Below are positions 1 through 11,650 of a DNA stretch of 64,000 nucleotides, piece after piece (position 1 is the stretch's first letter; each line of letters opens with the position of its first letter). Source of the stretch: Limonium bicolor (taxonomy: Eukaryota; Streptophyta; Magnoliopsida; Caryophyllales; Plumbaginaceae); NCBI GenBank assembly GCA_023374045.1, contig CM041776.1:140681296-140745295 (forward strand). Direction: 5' to 3'. The position numbers and the translations under genes were made by a program. A model generated the notes under the pieces. The model was not told the DNA's origin and searched no databases. It saw only the letters and a list, made by a program, of their open reading frames with translations.

Positions 1-24
1 TTTACGTCGCGACGGGAGTTCTGG

Positions 25-113
25 GTGCACTATGTCACTCACCGGCTGCGTACCGGAACAGTTCTAGAGTTCGGGGTGCACTATGTCACTCGCCGGCTGC
101 GTACCGGAACAGT
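25..113 (+). repeat. Two-copy tandem repeat in the A LTR
   Basis: Two adjacent copies, about 48-50 bp each, of a unit containing GTGCACTATGTCACTC, CGGCTGCGTACCGGAACAG and AGTTC. The same duplication is at 11265-11353 in the 3' LTR, so it predates this insertion. It lies about 750 bp upstream of the LTR 3' end. Confidence 0.85.
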
Positions 114-413
114 TCAAGTGGAGGGAAGACTTCATTCCTCTCGAGGGTTCGATTCCCACCTCTTCCAAGTACAGGAGTTAACTACATCATTTTCTGTGGG
201 ACTAACTACCCACCTTTCTTTTAACGAGGTCACTATACCTTCGTTGTATTGACATACTCTTTACACCTGTCAGTCCCATCGTGTGGACCCGACTATTATC
301 AAATGATTACAGTTCATCTAACTTGACCTTCTGAAGTCTTGTTTTATGTGACATCGTTGTCCTTGTATGGATTCTTGTTATTATCATACTATGTTTGTTT
401 ACAGCTTTACAAA

Positions 414-540
414 AATGAACTGCATGTATTCGACAAAGTAGTTGGTGTGGCCCGGTAGCCGATGGGCTGCACGTTTTCCATACCAGCATGTTTGCTGAGC
501 CCCTTTGGGGAACCCCCATTTTTCAGGTACCTGAAGTCGA
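414..540 (+). other. Conserved hairpin module of Tekay-like LTRs (A, 5' copy)
   Basis: The segment begins AATGAACTGCATGTATTCGA. It contains a GCnnnnTTGCTGAG arm and a CCCCTTTGGGG hairpin, and ends near CAGGTACC. Recognisably similar segments occur in LTRs C, E and D, which are otherwise diverged. It lies about 290-415 bp from the LTR 3' end, so it may cover the R region or an RNA signal (inference). Confidence 0.7.
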
Positions 541-834
541 GAAGATTACCACACCGAGTGTAGGTGGGGTAGATTCAAGCTATGGGAGTCTCCTACTAGT
601 TATTTGTTTTACTTAAGTATTTTACATTAGTTTGATTCCTAGTATCTCGGATTGTATTCGTATTCAGACCGTGACTTTTGGAGATTGTATTTGGAGTTAG
701 CCTTGTGGCCACAAGGGTGACCAACGGCATTGTAATACCGCCCGGTTGTTGTATTTATTTCCGCTGCAGTTGTATTTTATTTGGGAGTGATCGCCGTACA
801 GGTTATTGGATTTCGGGTTGGGGTGTTACAAAAG

Positions 835-852
835 TGGTATCAGAGCGTAGTT
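835..852 (+). promoter_or_regulatory. Primer binding site, tRNA-iMet type
   Basis: TGGTATCAGAGC starts four bases after the LTR end. This is the usual plant Ty3/gypsy complement to the 3' end of initiator methionine tRNA, used to prime minus-strand DNA synthesis. Confidence 0.93.
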
Positions 853-1009
853 ACGCTCTGGATACAAGGATACACCGAGATTAGGATTTCTAAAGCCTTA
901 GGTTACGGGTTGAGAGATAGTATTGAAAGGAGTTTAAGTTTTTTACTTAGACTACTATCCAAGACCAAGATTGTGACCACAGTATCTAATATACCTCAAC
1001 ATCCTGCAG

Positions 1010-2445
1010 ATGTCAGGAAGAGGAGGACGCCGTGGACAGGCCGATGAGGAGCCAACCGTCAGGCTGGCAGACATTGCTACTTTAATTGCTCAGGCATTTG
1101 CACAGGGGGGGTTGCACAGCAGCAGCAGCTACCTCCACCACCACCGCCCAGAAGAGGGATTGGGTGAAGAGTTTGGCTGATCTGAGGCCAACTGCATTCA
1201 AGGGACAGACTGACCCTGCTCACTTAGAGACATACATCATGGAGATGGAGACAGCGTTCGAGACACTTGCAGTCCCAGCTAGGGAAAAAGTAAGGCTTGC
1301 TGCCTTTTACCTGAAGGATGCAGCGAGAGATTGGTGGAATATGGTGAAGGCCGACCACCTGGATGACCCAGCTTTCACTTGGGGACACTACACTGCACTA
1401 CTAGGGGCAAGTACTACCCCCCGGCCCACACCAGGATGGTGAAAACTAGGGATTTTGATGCACTGGAGCAGACGGGAAAAATGACGGTTAGATGATATAT
1501 GCTTAACTTTACTTCACTACTCCGACTACTGCCCGGAATAGGACACTCGGACCAGGTGTTGGTCGACCGGTTCTACGGGGACTGAGTCCTCGACTCCAGT
1601 TTGGGATGGGACCAATCATCCCTACCAGTTTACAGGTAAAACAGGAGAGTCATAAACCAGCTAAAATTTTATTACCTACTATACCTATACCTCTATAATT
1701 CATGGGAATTGGAGACTGATACCTTGAGATTTCAGGAATGCTACCATGCTGCCTCCATTGTGGAGATCACATGCAAGAGAAGGGATGCTTTGAGCTCCCA
1801 AAAGAGAAAGGATGGACCTGGCAGTGAGGATGCCAAACAGGGAAACTCCAACAGAAGGAACAAGCCCTATCAAGGGAACCAGGGGTCCATATCAAGGAAC
1901 CACATACTGGAACCCAGTCAGGACTACAAGAGCACTCCCAGAAAACTACCCATCTAAGGTAGGCACTCTAACCAAGCAGTTTAATTTGAAACTTTTGTGA
2001 TTACTTCAGTACCGTTGGGATATAAAATTGACCTCGATTGTAATAGGTTCTGGACATGGCTCAAACACGGGCCAAGGGTTGTCCGCCACTTCAACTGTAG
2101 ACAATGTGGAAAGGATCACCCGGGGTGGACTGCCAAGGGAGAAAGTCCAGTGCCGCCACTGTCAGATATATGGACACCGTGCCTTCGAGTGCATCCGAAC
2201 CCGGAGAGCCGGAACTACCGCCCCCGGGAGCAAAGGCAATACCGGCCATAAGAATGGAGCCAGCGATACTCGCCCTCCACCAACAAACCAAGCTCAGGGG
2301 AATAAGGGCAAGGGCCCAGCATCGGGACCCGCCCTGCATGTCATGGACCGCTCGATGAGGCTGGTCCTTCTACCAACCCAGGTACTTCTAACCCATGTAA
2401 ACCTGTTATTGAGCAATGGATGATGTGAATGAGTGCTTGCATGCC
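1010..2445 (+). pseudogene. gag: gag (capsid/nucleocapsid) of element A, frameshifted
   Basis: The first plausible start is ATG 1010, opening MSGRGGRRGQ, a basic glycine-rich N terminus typical of Tekay gag. The frame breaks near the G run at 1107-1113. It is recovered at about 1150-1442, where a retrotransposon gag core shows the signature KVRLAAFYLKDAARDWW. Further breaks follow between 1440 and 2030. Two zinc knuckles lie close together in different frames: C-x2-C-x3-H-x4-C at about 2096-2135 and C-x2-C-x4-H-x4-C (CRHCQIYGHRAFEC) at about 2150-2192. A Ser/Thr/Pro/Gly-rich tail runs to about 2420. The product would package element RNA in cytoplasmic particles. It is broken as written, but the breaks are consistent with single-base errors. 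Confidence 0.85.
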
Positions 2446-3242
2446 TTGATTGCCTAGTTGCATAGGAAAGAACTAATAAGACTCACTAGTAGAATTTTAA
2501 ACCACGTAGGAAGCTATAAGATATGCTTTCCTATCCCCTCACCGCCCTCCTGGAAGAAAATTTATCAAAGCACAAGAACCAACGACGAACAATGTAAGGT
2601 TATCCAACCAGGTTTGATACTACTCAAAGGATACCTAACACCGGAGACACAAATTGCAATCATCAGAAGATGTCAAGAATTAGGAGCAGGACCAGGAGGG
2701 TTCTACACTCCAGAATTTCCAGGAGGATCAAAATGAAGTTGAAAATGATGTGCTTAGAAAAGATTGGAATCCCTACTCAAAGACCTACCAAGATACAAGA
2801 AATGGAGATGGAGCACAAGTGCCAAAAATCCCAGGAGAATTTTTACAAATTGTGGAACAAGCAGTTAATACAGCTCAACAGTTAGAAGAAGATCCAGTTC
2901 CCAATCTAAGGGCTGATCTATGTATCATCAACTTCTATGAAGAAGGAGGCCGCTTAGGACTACATCAGGACAAGGATGAAACACAAGGGTCCCTCGATCA
3001 GGGGATACCAGTATTGTCCTTTTCAATTGAGATGACGCAGAGTTCCTTTATGGCGAGCAGAAGCGTGTGGACCTTGCAAAGAAAATCATATTGAATTCAG
3101 GAGATGTGTTAATAATGGGTGGAAAGTCAAGGTTGCTATACCATGGAATAAAAGGATTAAATTAAACACAGCACCTTCGACAGTGATAAACACCACTCAC
3201 ATGAAACCAGGAAGATTAAGTTTGACTTTTAGAAAGTACTAG
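2425..3242 (+). pseudogene. AlkB-like Fe(II)/2-oxoglutarate dioxygenase segment inside element A
   Basis: This segment lies between the gag zinc knuckles and the protease, where chromoviruses normally have only a short linker. It matches the AlkB fold family and most resembles the ALKBH1 / bacterial AlkB branch. The N-terminal part (about 2560-2735) carries PGLILLKGYLTPETQ and FYTPEFPGGSK. The core (2750-3030) contains IINFYEEGGRLGLHQDKDE, with the HxD iron ligands at 2963-2965 and 2969-2971. A downstream frame carries GDVLIMGGKSRLLYHG with the second iron histidine at 3142-3144. The end holds the RxxxxxR 2-oxoglutarate signature (Arg 3213-3215 and 3231-3233) and a stop at 3240-3242. No intron is apparent, which suggests cDNA capture. 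The frame is broken near 2735, 3030 and 3160. An in-frame TAG at 2455-2457 separates it from gag. AlkB enzymes oxidatively remove alkyl or methyl groups from nucleic acids; activity here is not shown. Confidence 0.88.
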
Positions 3243-3358
3243 TGTTGTAATTGTTTTTGGACATCTGAAAGGAGATCATCTCATCAATGAAGCATTATTG
3301 TTATGAAAGTGAATGTCTTTAGACCCCATCATATATCAAAGCACTTACCCAGATTCTG

Positions 3359-3994
3359 TTGTTAGGTTGTGCTAAGGAGACGGAAGGTGCCTTAAGTATT
3401 CTTACTGAGGAGGAGGCCAGCAAGGGCGGCGCGATCCTCACTGGTACCTTTCCTGTTAATGGAGTGGATGCATTAGTACTGTTCGACTCCGGAGCCTCAC
3501 ATACTTTCGTTTCGCCTTCGCTTGCGGGGAAGTTGGGGCTAGACGCTGTAGAGTTACCTGATTTTAAGGTGGCACTCCCGTCTAAGGAGAAGATCAGCTG
3601 CACTCGTCTTTATAGAGGAGCCACTATCCGTATTAAGGAGGAGGAATTTCCTATTGACCTTATTGAGTTCAGAGGTCTAGGATTCGACGTTATAGCCGGG
3701 ATGGACTGGTTGGGGCGGCACAGAGGCCGCATTCTTTGTGCAGAGCGCAGACTGTTACTTAAGAGCCCATCAGGAGTGACAGTATCATACCGCCAGAGCC
3801 CTAGAGCACCATCAATAAAAGTTATATCTGCTATGTCTATGTACAAGCAAGTCAGGAAACAGAAGGAGGTATATTTATGCTATGTTCAGGATGTAGAGCA
3901 CGACCCTGATTTTGATCCAGACATGCCAGTAGTGTCAGAATTTCGGATATTTTTCCAAAGGAACTTCCAGGCTTACCGCCATCCAGAGAGGTAG
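3359..3994 (+). pseudogene. Aspartic protease (retropepsin) of element A
   Basis: Open for 211 codons from 3359; the true polyprotein start lies upstream, in a frame interrupted near the AlkB end. The catalytic motif is LFDSGASHTF, with Asp at 3485-3487. The flap and second-domain signature FDVIAGMDWLGRHRGRI follows near 3680-3730, as in plant Ty3/gypsy proteases. It would cleave the gag-pol polyprotein. The frame is lost near 3990, where the RT leader begins. Confidence 0.88.
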
Positions 3995-5502
3995 AGTTCT
4001 CCATTGAATTACTACCAGGTACCGGTCCATAGCTAAGGCACCGTACCGTATGGCACCAGCGAGATGGCCGAGTTGAAAGAGCAGCTGAAAGATTTATTAG
4101 ACAAGGGATACATACGACCTAGCGTATCTCCTTGGGGAGCACCAGTGCTTTTTGTGAAAAAGAAGGATGGAAGCCTTCGGTTATGCATCGACTACAGAGA
4201 GCTTAATGCAGTATCAGTAAAGAACAAATATCCACTACCACGAATCGATGACTTGTTTGATCAGTTAAGAGGAGCGAAGGTGTTTTCAAAGATCGATTTG
4301 AGATCAGGCTACCATCAGATACCTATTAGGGAGCAAGACAGAGAAAAGACAGCTTTCAGAACACGTTATGGCCACTACGAGTTTACAGTTATGCCTTTTG
4401 GCTTGTCAACGCACCGGCAGTCTTCATGGAGAGAGCAGTTGGATACCGTAGTTGTATTTATCGACGACATCCTAATCTTTTCAAAGTCTAAGGAGAGCAC
4501 GAGAGTCACCTCCGACATGTACTTGAGATCTTAAGGGAGAACCAGCTTTATGCTAAGTTCTCCAAATGTGAGTTTTGGTTGGACAGAGTTTCCTTTCTAG
4601 GACATGTTATCTCAGATGCTGGGATCGCAGTGGATCCAACAAAAATAGAAGCAGTTCGCACCTGGCCTAGGCCAAAGACGGTGACTGATATCAGGAGTTT
4701 CCTTGGGTTAGCGGGTTACTACAAGAGGTTTGTCAGAGACTTCTCCAAAATAGCAAAACCTATGACCAGTTTAATGAAGAAGGACGCACCATTCACATGG
4801 ACTACAGAATGTGAGACCTCATTCCAGTATTTGAAGAATGCTTTGACATCAGCACCAGTTTTGACTATACCTGAAGGCACAGAGGGTTATGAAGTTTACT
4901 GTGATGCATCAGGCAGGGGATTAGGGTGTGTACTCATGCAGAATGGGAAGGTAGTCGCCTACGCTTCCCGACAGTTGAAGAAACATGAGGAAAACTACCC
5001 CACACATGACTTGGAGCTTGGAGCAATTGTTTTTGCATTGAAGATCTGGCGCCACTACCTGTATGGTGTCCAGATGACCGTATACTCGGATCATAAAAGT
5101 TTGAAATATGTATTCACCCAGAAGGAGTTAAACATGAGACAGAGAAGATGGGTTGAATTCCTCAAGGATTACGACATCGATTTGCAGTACAAGGAGGGAA
5201 AAGCTAATGTAGTAGCAGACGCATTGAGTCGACGAGCACATTCCTTAAATGCCATTGTGGCTAGCTCGAGTCTTATAGACGACATACGTAGCGCACAGCA
5301 GAATGATCAGCGAATGATGGAGATCAGTCAGAAGCTGTCTGACGGTACATTTGAAGGTGGGAAGTATGAGTTTCAGTTACATGATGATGGACTGATCAGA
5401 TTAAGGGGCAGATTATGTATTCCCAGAGACAGCACTGATATAAGAGCATATTCTTCGAGAGTCCCACACTTCTGCCACATCTGTCCATCCAGGAGCTTCT
5501 AA
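3995..5502 (+). pseudogene. pol: Reverse transcriptase and RNase H of element A
   Basis: RT runs from about 4064 in frame with [33 protein letters not shown] and [11 protein letters not shown]. The catalytic box is FIDD at 4457-4468, the common plant Ty3/gypsy variant of YxDD. About 20 residues that normally lie between MPFGL and FIDD are shortened or garbled (4400-4450). A frameshift near 4530 moves to a 307-codon frame (4579-5502) with the RT thumb ([12 protein letters not shown]). That frame then carries RNase [43 protein letters not shown] and a C-terminal VVADALSRR. Together these convert element RNA to double-stranded DNA. The end of the frame (5400-5502) enters the integrase N terminus with another indel. 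Confidence 0.92.
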
Positions 5503-6735
5503 GATGTACAAAGATCTAAAGAGGTATTTCTGGTGGAGTGGTATGAAGGGCGACGTGACAGAATATGTGATTCGATGTCTCACTTGTCAGAAAGTGAAAT
5601 TCGAACATAGACGACCAGGAGGTATGGTACAGTCTATGCCAGTTCCTGAATGGAAGTTTTATGATATCTCTATGGACTTCGTGGTGGGACTACCACCTAC
5701 GAGAGGAGGACTGAATATGATATGGGTTGTTGTTGATCGACTGACTAAGGTTGCTAGGTTTATTCCGATGAAAGACACTTGGAAAGTGCCGAAGTTGGCA
5801 GAACTATTTGAGAAGGAGATTATCAGACATCATGGAGTACCAAAGACTATTGTTTCAGATCGAGATACTAGATTTCTCTCACGATATTGGCGAGCTACTC
5901 GCGAAGCACTTGGAACTGAATTGAAGCTTACACAGCATTTCATCCTCAGACGATGGTCAGTCAGAGAGGACTATTCAGACCTTAGAGGACATGCTACGAG
6001 CATGTGCCTTGGATTTCCAGGGCAGCTGGATAGATAGATTACATCTCATCGAGTTTGCATACAATAACAGCTATCACGCCTCTATACAGATGTCACCTTT
6101 TCAAGCCTTATATGGCAGACCATGTCGCACACCATTGTGCTGGGACGAGTCTAGTGAGACCGTCATCATTGGGCCTGAATACTTGGAGCAAGTTCAGGCA
6201 GAAGTACAACAAATCAGAAATAACATGAAAGCAGCACAAGACAGACATAAATCATATGCTGATGAGAGGCGACGAGACCTTGAGTTCGCGGTTGGCGACC
6301 AGGTATTTCTACGAGTATCACCCATGAAGGGTGTATTCAGATTTGGACAGAAGGGCAAGCTAAGCCCGAAATTTGTAGGACCCTACGCTATCACAGAGCG
6401 GGTGGGCCTTGTGGCATATCGACTTGATTTGCCAGCAGAGTTGGGCAAAGTACACAATGTTTTTCACGTGTCTCAGCTTAAGAAATACATGCCTCATCCT
6501 TCTCATGTTCTACAACCAGAGACACTCTCATTAGAACCAACAATGCGGTATGTGGAAACACCGCAACGAATCTTAGATAGAAAGAACACGAGATACTCGA
6601 AACAAGTCTGTGAGCCTCGTAAAGGTTCTTTGGTCGAACCACGATGTGGAAGAGGCCACATGGGAACTAGAAGCTGATATGCGAGTGAAGTTTCCCTCAT
6701 TATTCACACCGACTAGACACTTTAGTCTAGGGTAC
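5460..6735 (+). pseudogene. Integrase with chromodomain-like tail, element A
   Basis: An HHCC zinc-finger remnant (CLTCQKVKFEHRRPGG, about 5577-5625) precedes a DD35E core. The core has WKFYDISMDFVVGLPPT, then IVSDRDTRFLSRYW, and the region containing the catalytic Glu after a frame change near 5935. The frame 5991-6677 gives LIEFAYNNSYHASIQMSPF, ALYGRPCRTPLCWDE and the GPYAITERVG core-binding module. After a frameshift near 6600, a chromodomain-like tail is readable in another frame to about 6735 (SLVKVLWSN, EEATWELEADM). Chromodomains of this clade are thought to steer integration to heterochromatin (family knowledge). Confidence 0.9.
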
Positions 6736-7160
6736 GGGGGCGTACCCCTTTCTTTTGGGGGGGAGACCCTTTTTCGTTTGTGAGTTTATTATGCATTTTG
6801 TTGCACTTTTGTGCATTTCTATGACAATTCTTGTATGTGTTCTTGCGTAACACTGTATTTGAATGTACTTTGTACTTCTACTTGCTGATGTGTACTTCAT
6901 TACACTACAATGGAAAGATTATGTGCACCACGTTGCACTATTTGAAATGAAACATGATTGTGTTTTACCTTTGCACCACATGGTAGGTATATGATATGAC
7001 CTTCCAAAGTATTCCTGTTATGTTTGATATACACTATGAACTTAGGAATATAGAGACTTGGGACTTGATCCCTAAAAACTAGATTGAGTTGTGGATACTT
7101 AGTGGAACTTGATTCCCCACAACCTTATAAATTAGATATGAGACTTCGGGGCGAAGTCCT
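6736..7160 (+). other. Non-coding spacer between pol and PPT of element A
   Basis: No credible ORF. It holds a secondary purine tract (CTTTTGGGGGGGAGACC region, about 6750-6770) roughly 400 bp before the main PPT, then AT-rich sequence. Confidence 0.6.
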
Positions 7161-7177
7161 TTTTAAGGGGGGTAGAT
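7161..7177 (+). promoter_or_regulatory. Polypurine tract of element A
   Basis: TTTTAAGGGGGGTAGA directly precedes the LTR start TGAAATACCCC. The PPT primes plus-strand DNA synthesis. The same arrangement is found in reverse complement at 43578-43593. Confidence 0.88.
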
Positions 7178-9539
7178 TGAAATACCCCAAATCTAATTAA
7201 CATTATAAACCATTATTTAATGGAAATAATTCAAATAAATCATTTCACGTACGCATGCAAACCCATGCATGAGAACGTTACGTAAAAATAGTCGTTTCTC
7301 CATAAACGCTAAAACGCCTTAGAAACATACGATCAAGCATGACCTTGTATGACCTTCTAAAACTTAAACCAAATGGTCATACACTCATTATATGAATATA
7401 AACATATTCCCTAGGCTATATCCAGTCAAAAACGCAAAACGCTCGGGAGTGCTCACGCACGCCCCTTAAAGCACGAAAAGCCCGGAGGAGTGCCGAGGTG
7501 GCACGAACTCCTATAAAATTAATTCCTAGGGTTCCTAACATCATTATTAACCATTATAAAGAGAACCCACGAAGTGGTTTCTCAAAATTCAACAAAAACC
7601 ACAGGAGGATTTCTTAACGCTCCTTTTTGCCCGGGAGTGTCCCGATGGCCCGTAAATTATGTCACGGGTTAATGTAACCCCATATAACTCAATGTAACAT
7701 CTTAATATATGTTTATTTACTATAATAAGTGTTTATAAACACTTGGAACTCATAAAGACAATTTATTTTACCAAATATCCTTAGAGCACAAAAACACACC
7801 TTCGGGTGTCACAAAAACGCGTTTTACGCAATTACCTTGTAGTTTTTTGACATGCCACGAATTTAGAATCTTAAATAGGGTTAAAATGACCCTCTAAATC
7901 AATTAATGGCAGTGTCAAACAAGGTGCTCTATAGGGGCCGATTTTATGAGCAAAAACTAGTATAAAACTTACATTAAAATTTATAAAAGGCATAAAACAT
8001 GGTGACTCACCTTCCCATGTGTTATAATACTTAATAGCAAAGAAATATAGGTCTCATATGACCTACATGCTGTCGAAATTATGCAAGGGAACAAGGCCAT
8101 GTTGGCTAGACAAAACAAAATGAAAAAGGCAAAAGTAGATCTAGATTCCACCTTTTTGCTTTCTTAAAATTCAAGTGACTTCCTTTGCTCTTCCTTGGCT
8201 CTTCATCACCGATTGAGACCCTCCATTTGAGCTTTGAATTCGTCACCTACAGGAAGAAGAAGACAAGCAAGACTTAGAAAAATCAAAAGAATAAACCTTA
8301 CTTTTCTTACCTTGTCTCTTAGCTCACAATTATTTCCTCCACTTTGCCTTGTCTTGCATTATGGCCGAACATATGCTGGAAAGAAGGGCATTTATTGAGC
8401 CAATAACTCATGGAATAAACTAAAGAAAAGATGGTCAAATGACATTAAAAATTAACAAAACAAAAATCAAATTCCAAATTGCATTCTCTTCTTACGTGAG
8501 CTTAGTCTCATTCTTCCCCTTGCACACTTCATTCACGAATTGGTAAGGCTCTCTCCTCTCTCTTCTAGCTTCATCTCTTCCTTTGAAGCTCTTAAGTCCA
8601 TTAATGGAGTTTTAACTTCTATCTTCATCTTTAAGGTAATTTCCTAGCATTTCTTGTCAAGCCTTGAAGCAAAACTCTTCCTAGCACACCATAGCATTTC
8701 GGCATCAACTAATGTTCCAAGGAGGTTGTCCAAACCAACATTAAACCAAGGAGCATCTCAAGGTTATCTTAAGGTAGTTTTCAAGCTTGAAAATCCTTAA
8801 AGCACATTTTATTGTGTAACCGATTTCTATCTCTTCTAAGGCTCTTTTCTTCTTCATTTTCATGAAGGAAAACTTGTTCTTCATCCACCTTAAGTGAGCC
8901 GAAATTATAAGGAGAAAAGCTTAAGGTAAATTCTTGTAAAACTACTTACAAATCTACTTAAGATCTTTATTGAAGATCTAACTCCTAAACTCCTTCACCA
9001 CTTGCATATAACCGAAGTGGAGCATCAAAATTTCATTGGAGAAAGCTTGGAGATTCAAGAAGAGTTCAAGCACTTAACCACCTTTGTTAAGAAGTAAGTT
9101 TACTAAGTAAATCTTTATGTTATAAGCTTTGTTAAGCCTCTAAAAATTATACAAAAATTATGTACATCTCCTAGGTTAATTAAACCGAAACTATATGGTA
9201 TTATATGCCAAAAATATAATCTATAACATATATGGAAAATATTTACCTTAAGACACATTTTTGTGTCACAAAATTTATTTATGTTACATATAAATTCAAG
9301 CCGAAATGTCAAGGGCAAAAATACTTTATTTTGAGCTAAGAATCAATATAAGACATTACAATAATTTTTACATGGGTTATATGACTCATATGAATTTATG
9401 TATATTTATTATGACATATAAATCCACTTTTATATACTATATGGTAGCTATTTAATTATGGCCGAATTGTCTAAGTGAAAAATAGATTTTTATGAGCTAC
9501 TTATGTATATAAACTTATACTATAAAGTTTGGTGAGTTA

Positions 9540-10460
9540 AAAATATTTTATTAGAGCTTAAATGGCTAATTAATTAAGTTATGTGGCTTAAATGTAATTT
9601 TTACAAAGTTTGGTGAGTTTAATGTGAAACCGAGAGTTAAGGGTCTGTTTGGTGTAATTATAATATAATATAAGGTTAGGAATTAAGTTTATGAGTTTTA
9701 GATAATTTAAACAAGTGATAAAATAACATTTTATAAAGTTTTGGGCTATTATGTAATTTATAAACGTTGTTATGAAAGTTTGGAACTTATTAGTGGGCGA
9801 ATTCATAATTAAGAGAATTATTAAGTTCACTTTCGAAATTTTGAGGAATTAAGTATTTAAACTATAGTTTATAAGTTATTAAGTAACTATTATAAAGTTT
9901 TGGGATGAAAATGTAATTAATGGAAAGTATGTGACAAAGCCGAATTACTTTGGGTAGGATTGTAATTTAAGAATTATATATATGTATTCGGCAATTATGG
10001 AGAATTAAAATTAAAACTATAGTTTATAAGGCATTAAGTAAAGATTATAAGATTTTGTGGCTAAATTGCAATTATAAGAAATATATATATAAGCTGAGAA
10101 TTGGAGGGGCTAAGTTGTAATTTTCAAGAGTTACAATATTTAAAAGTATATACCAAAATATTAATGGTAGTTTTGTGATTTAGTTAAATAAGGAATTAAA
10201 ACTATGTTATATAAAGAGATTAGAATTTAAATGTAAAGTTTATGAATTAATGTGGTTGTTTTGTAAATAACCGAAATATAAGGGTAATAATTTAGATTTA
10301 AATAAATATAGGTCCCATGTGGATTTTTGGAGGAATTAGAAAGAAAGAATTTTGATTAAAGGAATTATGAAGATGAAACTATGACTTATATAGTTATAAG
10401 GAATTAAAGGTAACCAATAATTATAATTTATGGTTAAAGGAGGAATAATAAAAACTATAA
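9540..10460 (+). repeat. Degenerate tandem repeats in the A LTR
   Basis: AT-rich stretches with recurring phrases: AAACTATAGTTTATAAG followed by ATTAAGTAA at about 9857 and 10016, and AAAGTTTTGGGCT / GTAATTTATAA at several places. The clearest neighbours are about 159 bp apart. Copies are strongly diverged. Confidence 0.5.
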
Positions 10461-11264
10461 GGATATTATGTCCATGTATGACATAGAAATATAGTTAAGA
10501 ATTTATAAGTTGTTATGTCACCTAGACAATCAAAATAAACAACAAACATAGTACATGAATAAATAAATACTTACATGTACATTAAAGGATTTATAAATAA
10601 ATCAAAGGAATAACAAATAAGTTGTACATGAAATCATGAGGTAATTAAAAGAAATAAACCTCACATGAAATAACAGATACGAGATTTGTTAAAAGATCCA
10701 ATAGAATTATTATATAAGGGTAACATAAATTAACCCTCTCAGTTAATCCTATTCTAGGACCTTGTTTGACCAGACGTTGACCGGGAACTAAACAAGTACA
10801 GTCTACGTGAACGGTATGGGACTCTTGCAACCTGTTTTCTACCGGATTACACCGGCTTGTGTGCTATCTGTTGTTTGAAATAACGACCAAGATAATTAAT
10901 GTAAAATGTTGTTTTACTCGTGTGCATTGTTGTATTATTTTATGTGCATGAATGATGCTAACTACGACGTGTATGTCCCACGCATACAAACACTACTATA
11001 CCAGTGGATTAAATACCTGCGCTTTATGATACTGAGAACTTGTACTCAAGTCTCTCACTAACTTCACTTTATAACAAACGTCGTTATCCTAAACGTGATA
11101 ACTGACAGTACACATTTCATTCTTGATTAATGCCCTTGTTTGACACCTAACAATTCCATACTACGAGAACGAGGAGCCCAGTTGGATCTGGCCATGCATG
11201 CTACGGGAGTTGTACCTGTCTCAGGTCGTCTCCTAATCAATTTACGTCGCGACGGGAGTTCTGG

Positions 11265-11353
11265 GTGCACTATGTCACTCACCGGCTGCGTACCGGAACA
11301 GTTCTAGAGTTCGGGGTGCACTATGTCACTCGCCGGCTGCGTACCGGAACAGT
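11265..11353 (+). repeat. Two-copy tandem repeat in the A 3' LTR
   Basis: Equivalent to 25-113 in the 5' LTR: two adjacent units sharing GTGCACTATGTCACTC and CGGCTGCGTACCGGAACAG. Confidence 0.85.
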
Positions 11354-11650
11354 TCAAGTGGAGGGGAAGACTTCATTCCTCTCGAGGGTTCGATTCCCAC
11401 CTCTTCAAGTACAGGAGTTAACTACATCATTTTCTGTGGGACTAACTACCCACCTTTCTTTTAACGAGTCACTATACCTTCGTTGTATTGACATACTCTT
11501 TACACCTGTCAGTCCCATCGTGCGGACCCGACTATTATCAAATGATTACAGTTCATCTAACTTGACCTTCTGAAGTCTTGTTTTATGTGACATCGTTGTC
11601 CTTGTATGATTCTTGTTATTATCATACTATGTTTGTTTACAGCTTACAAA

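Larger units (their letters stand above)
1..830 (+). repeat. 5' LTR of element A (3' portion only)
   Basis: Near-identical to 11241-12065. It ends GGGGTGTTACA at 830, just before the primer site. The two copies differ mainly by one-base indels, with few substitutions, so insertion is recent, or the indels are sequence error, or both. About 4 kb of this LTR lies left of the window. Confidence 0.93.
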
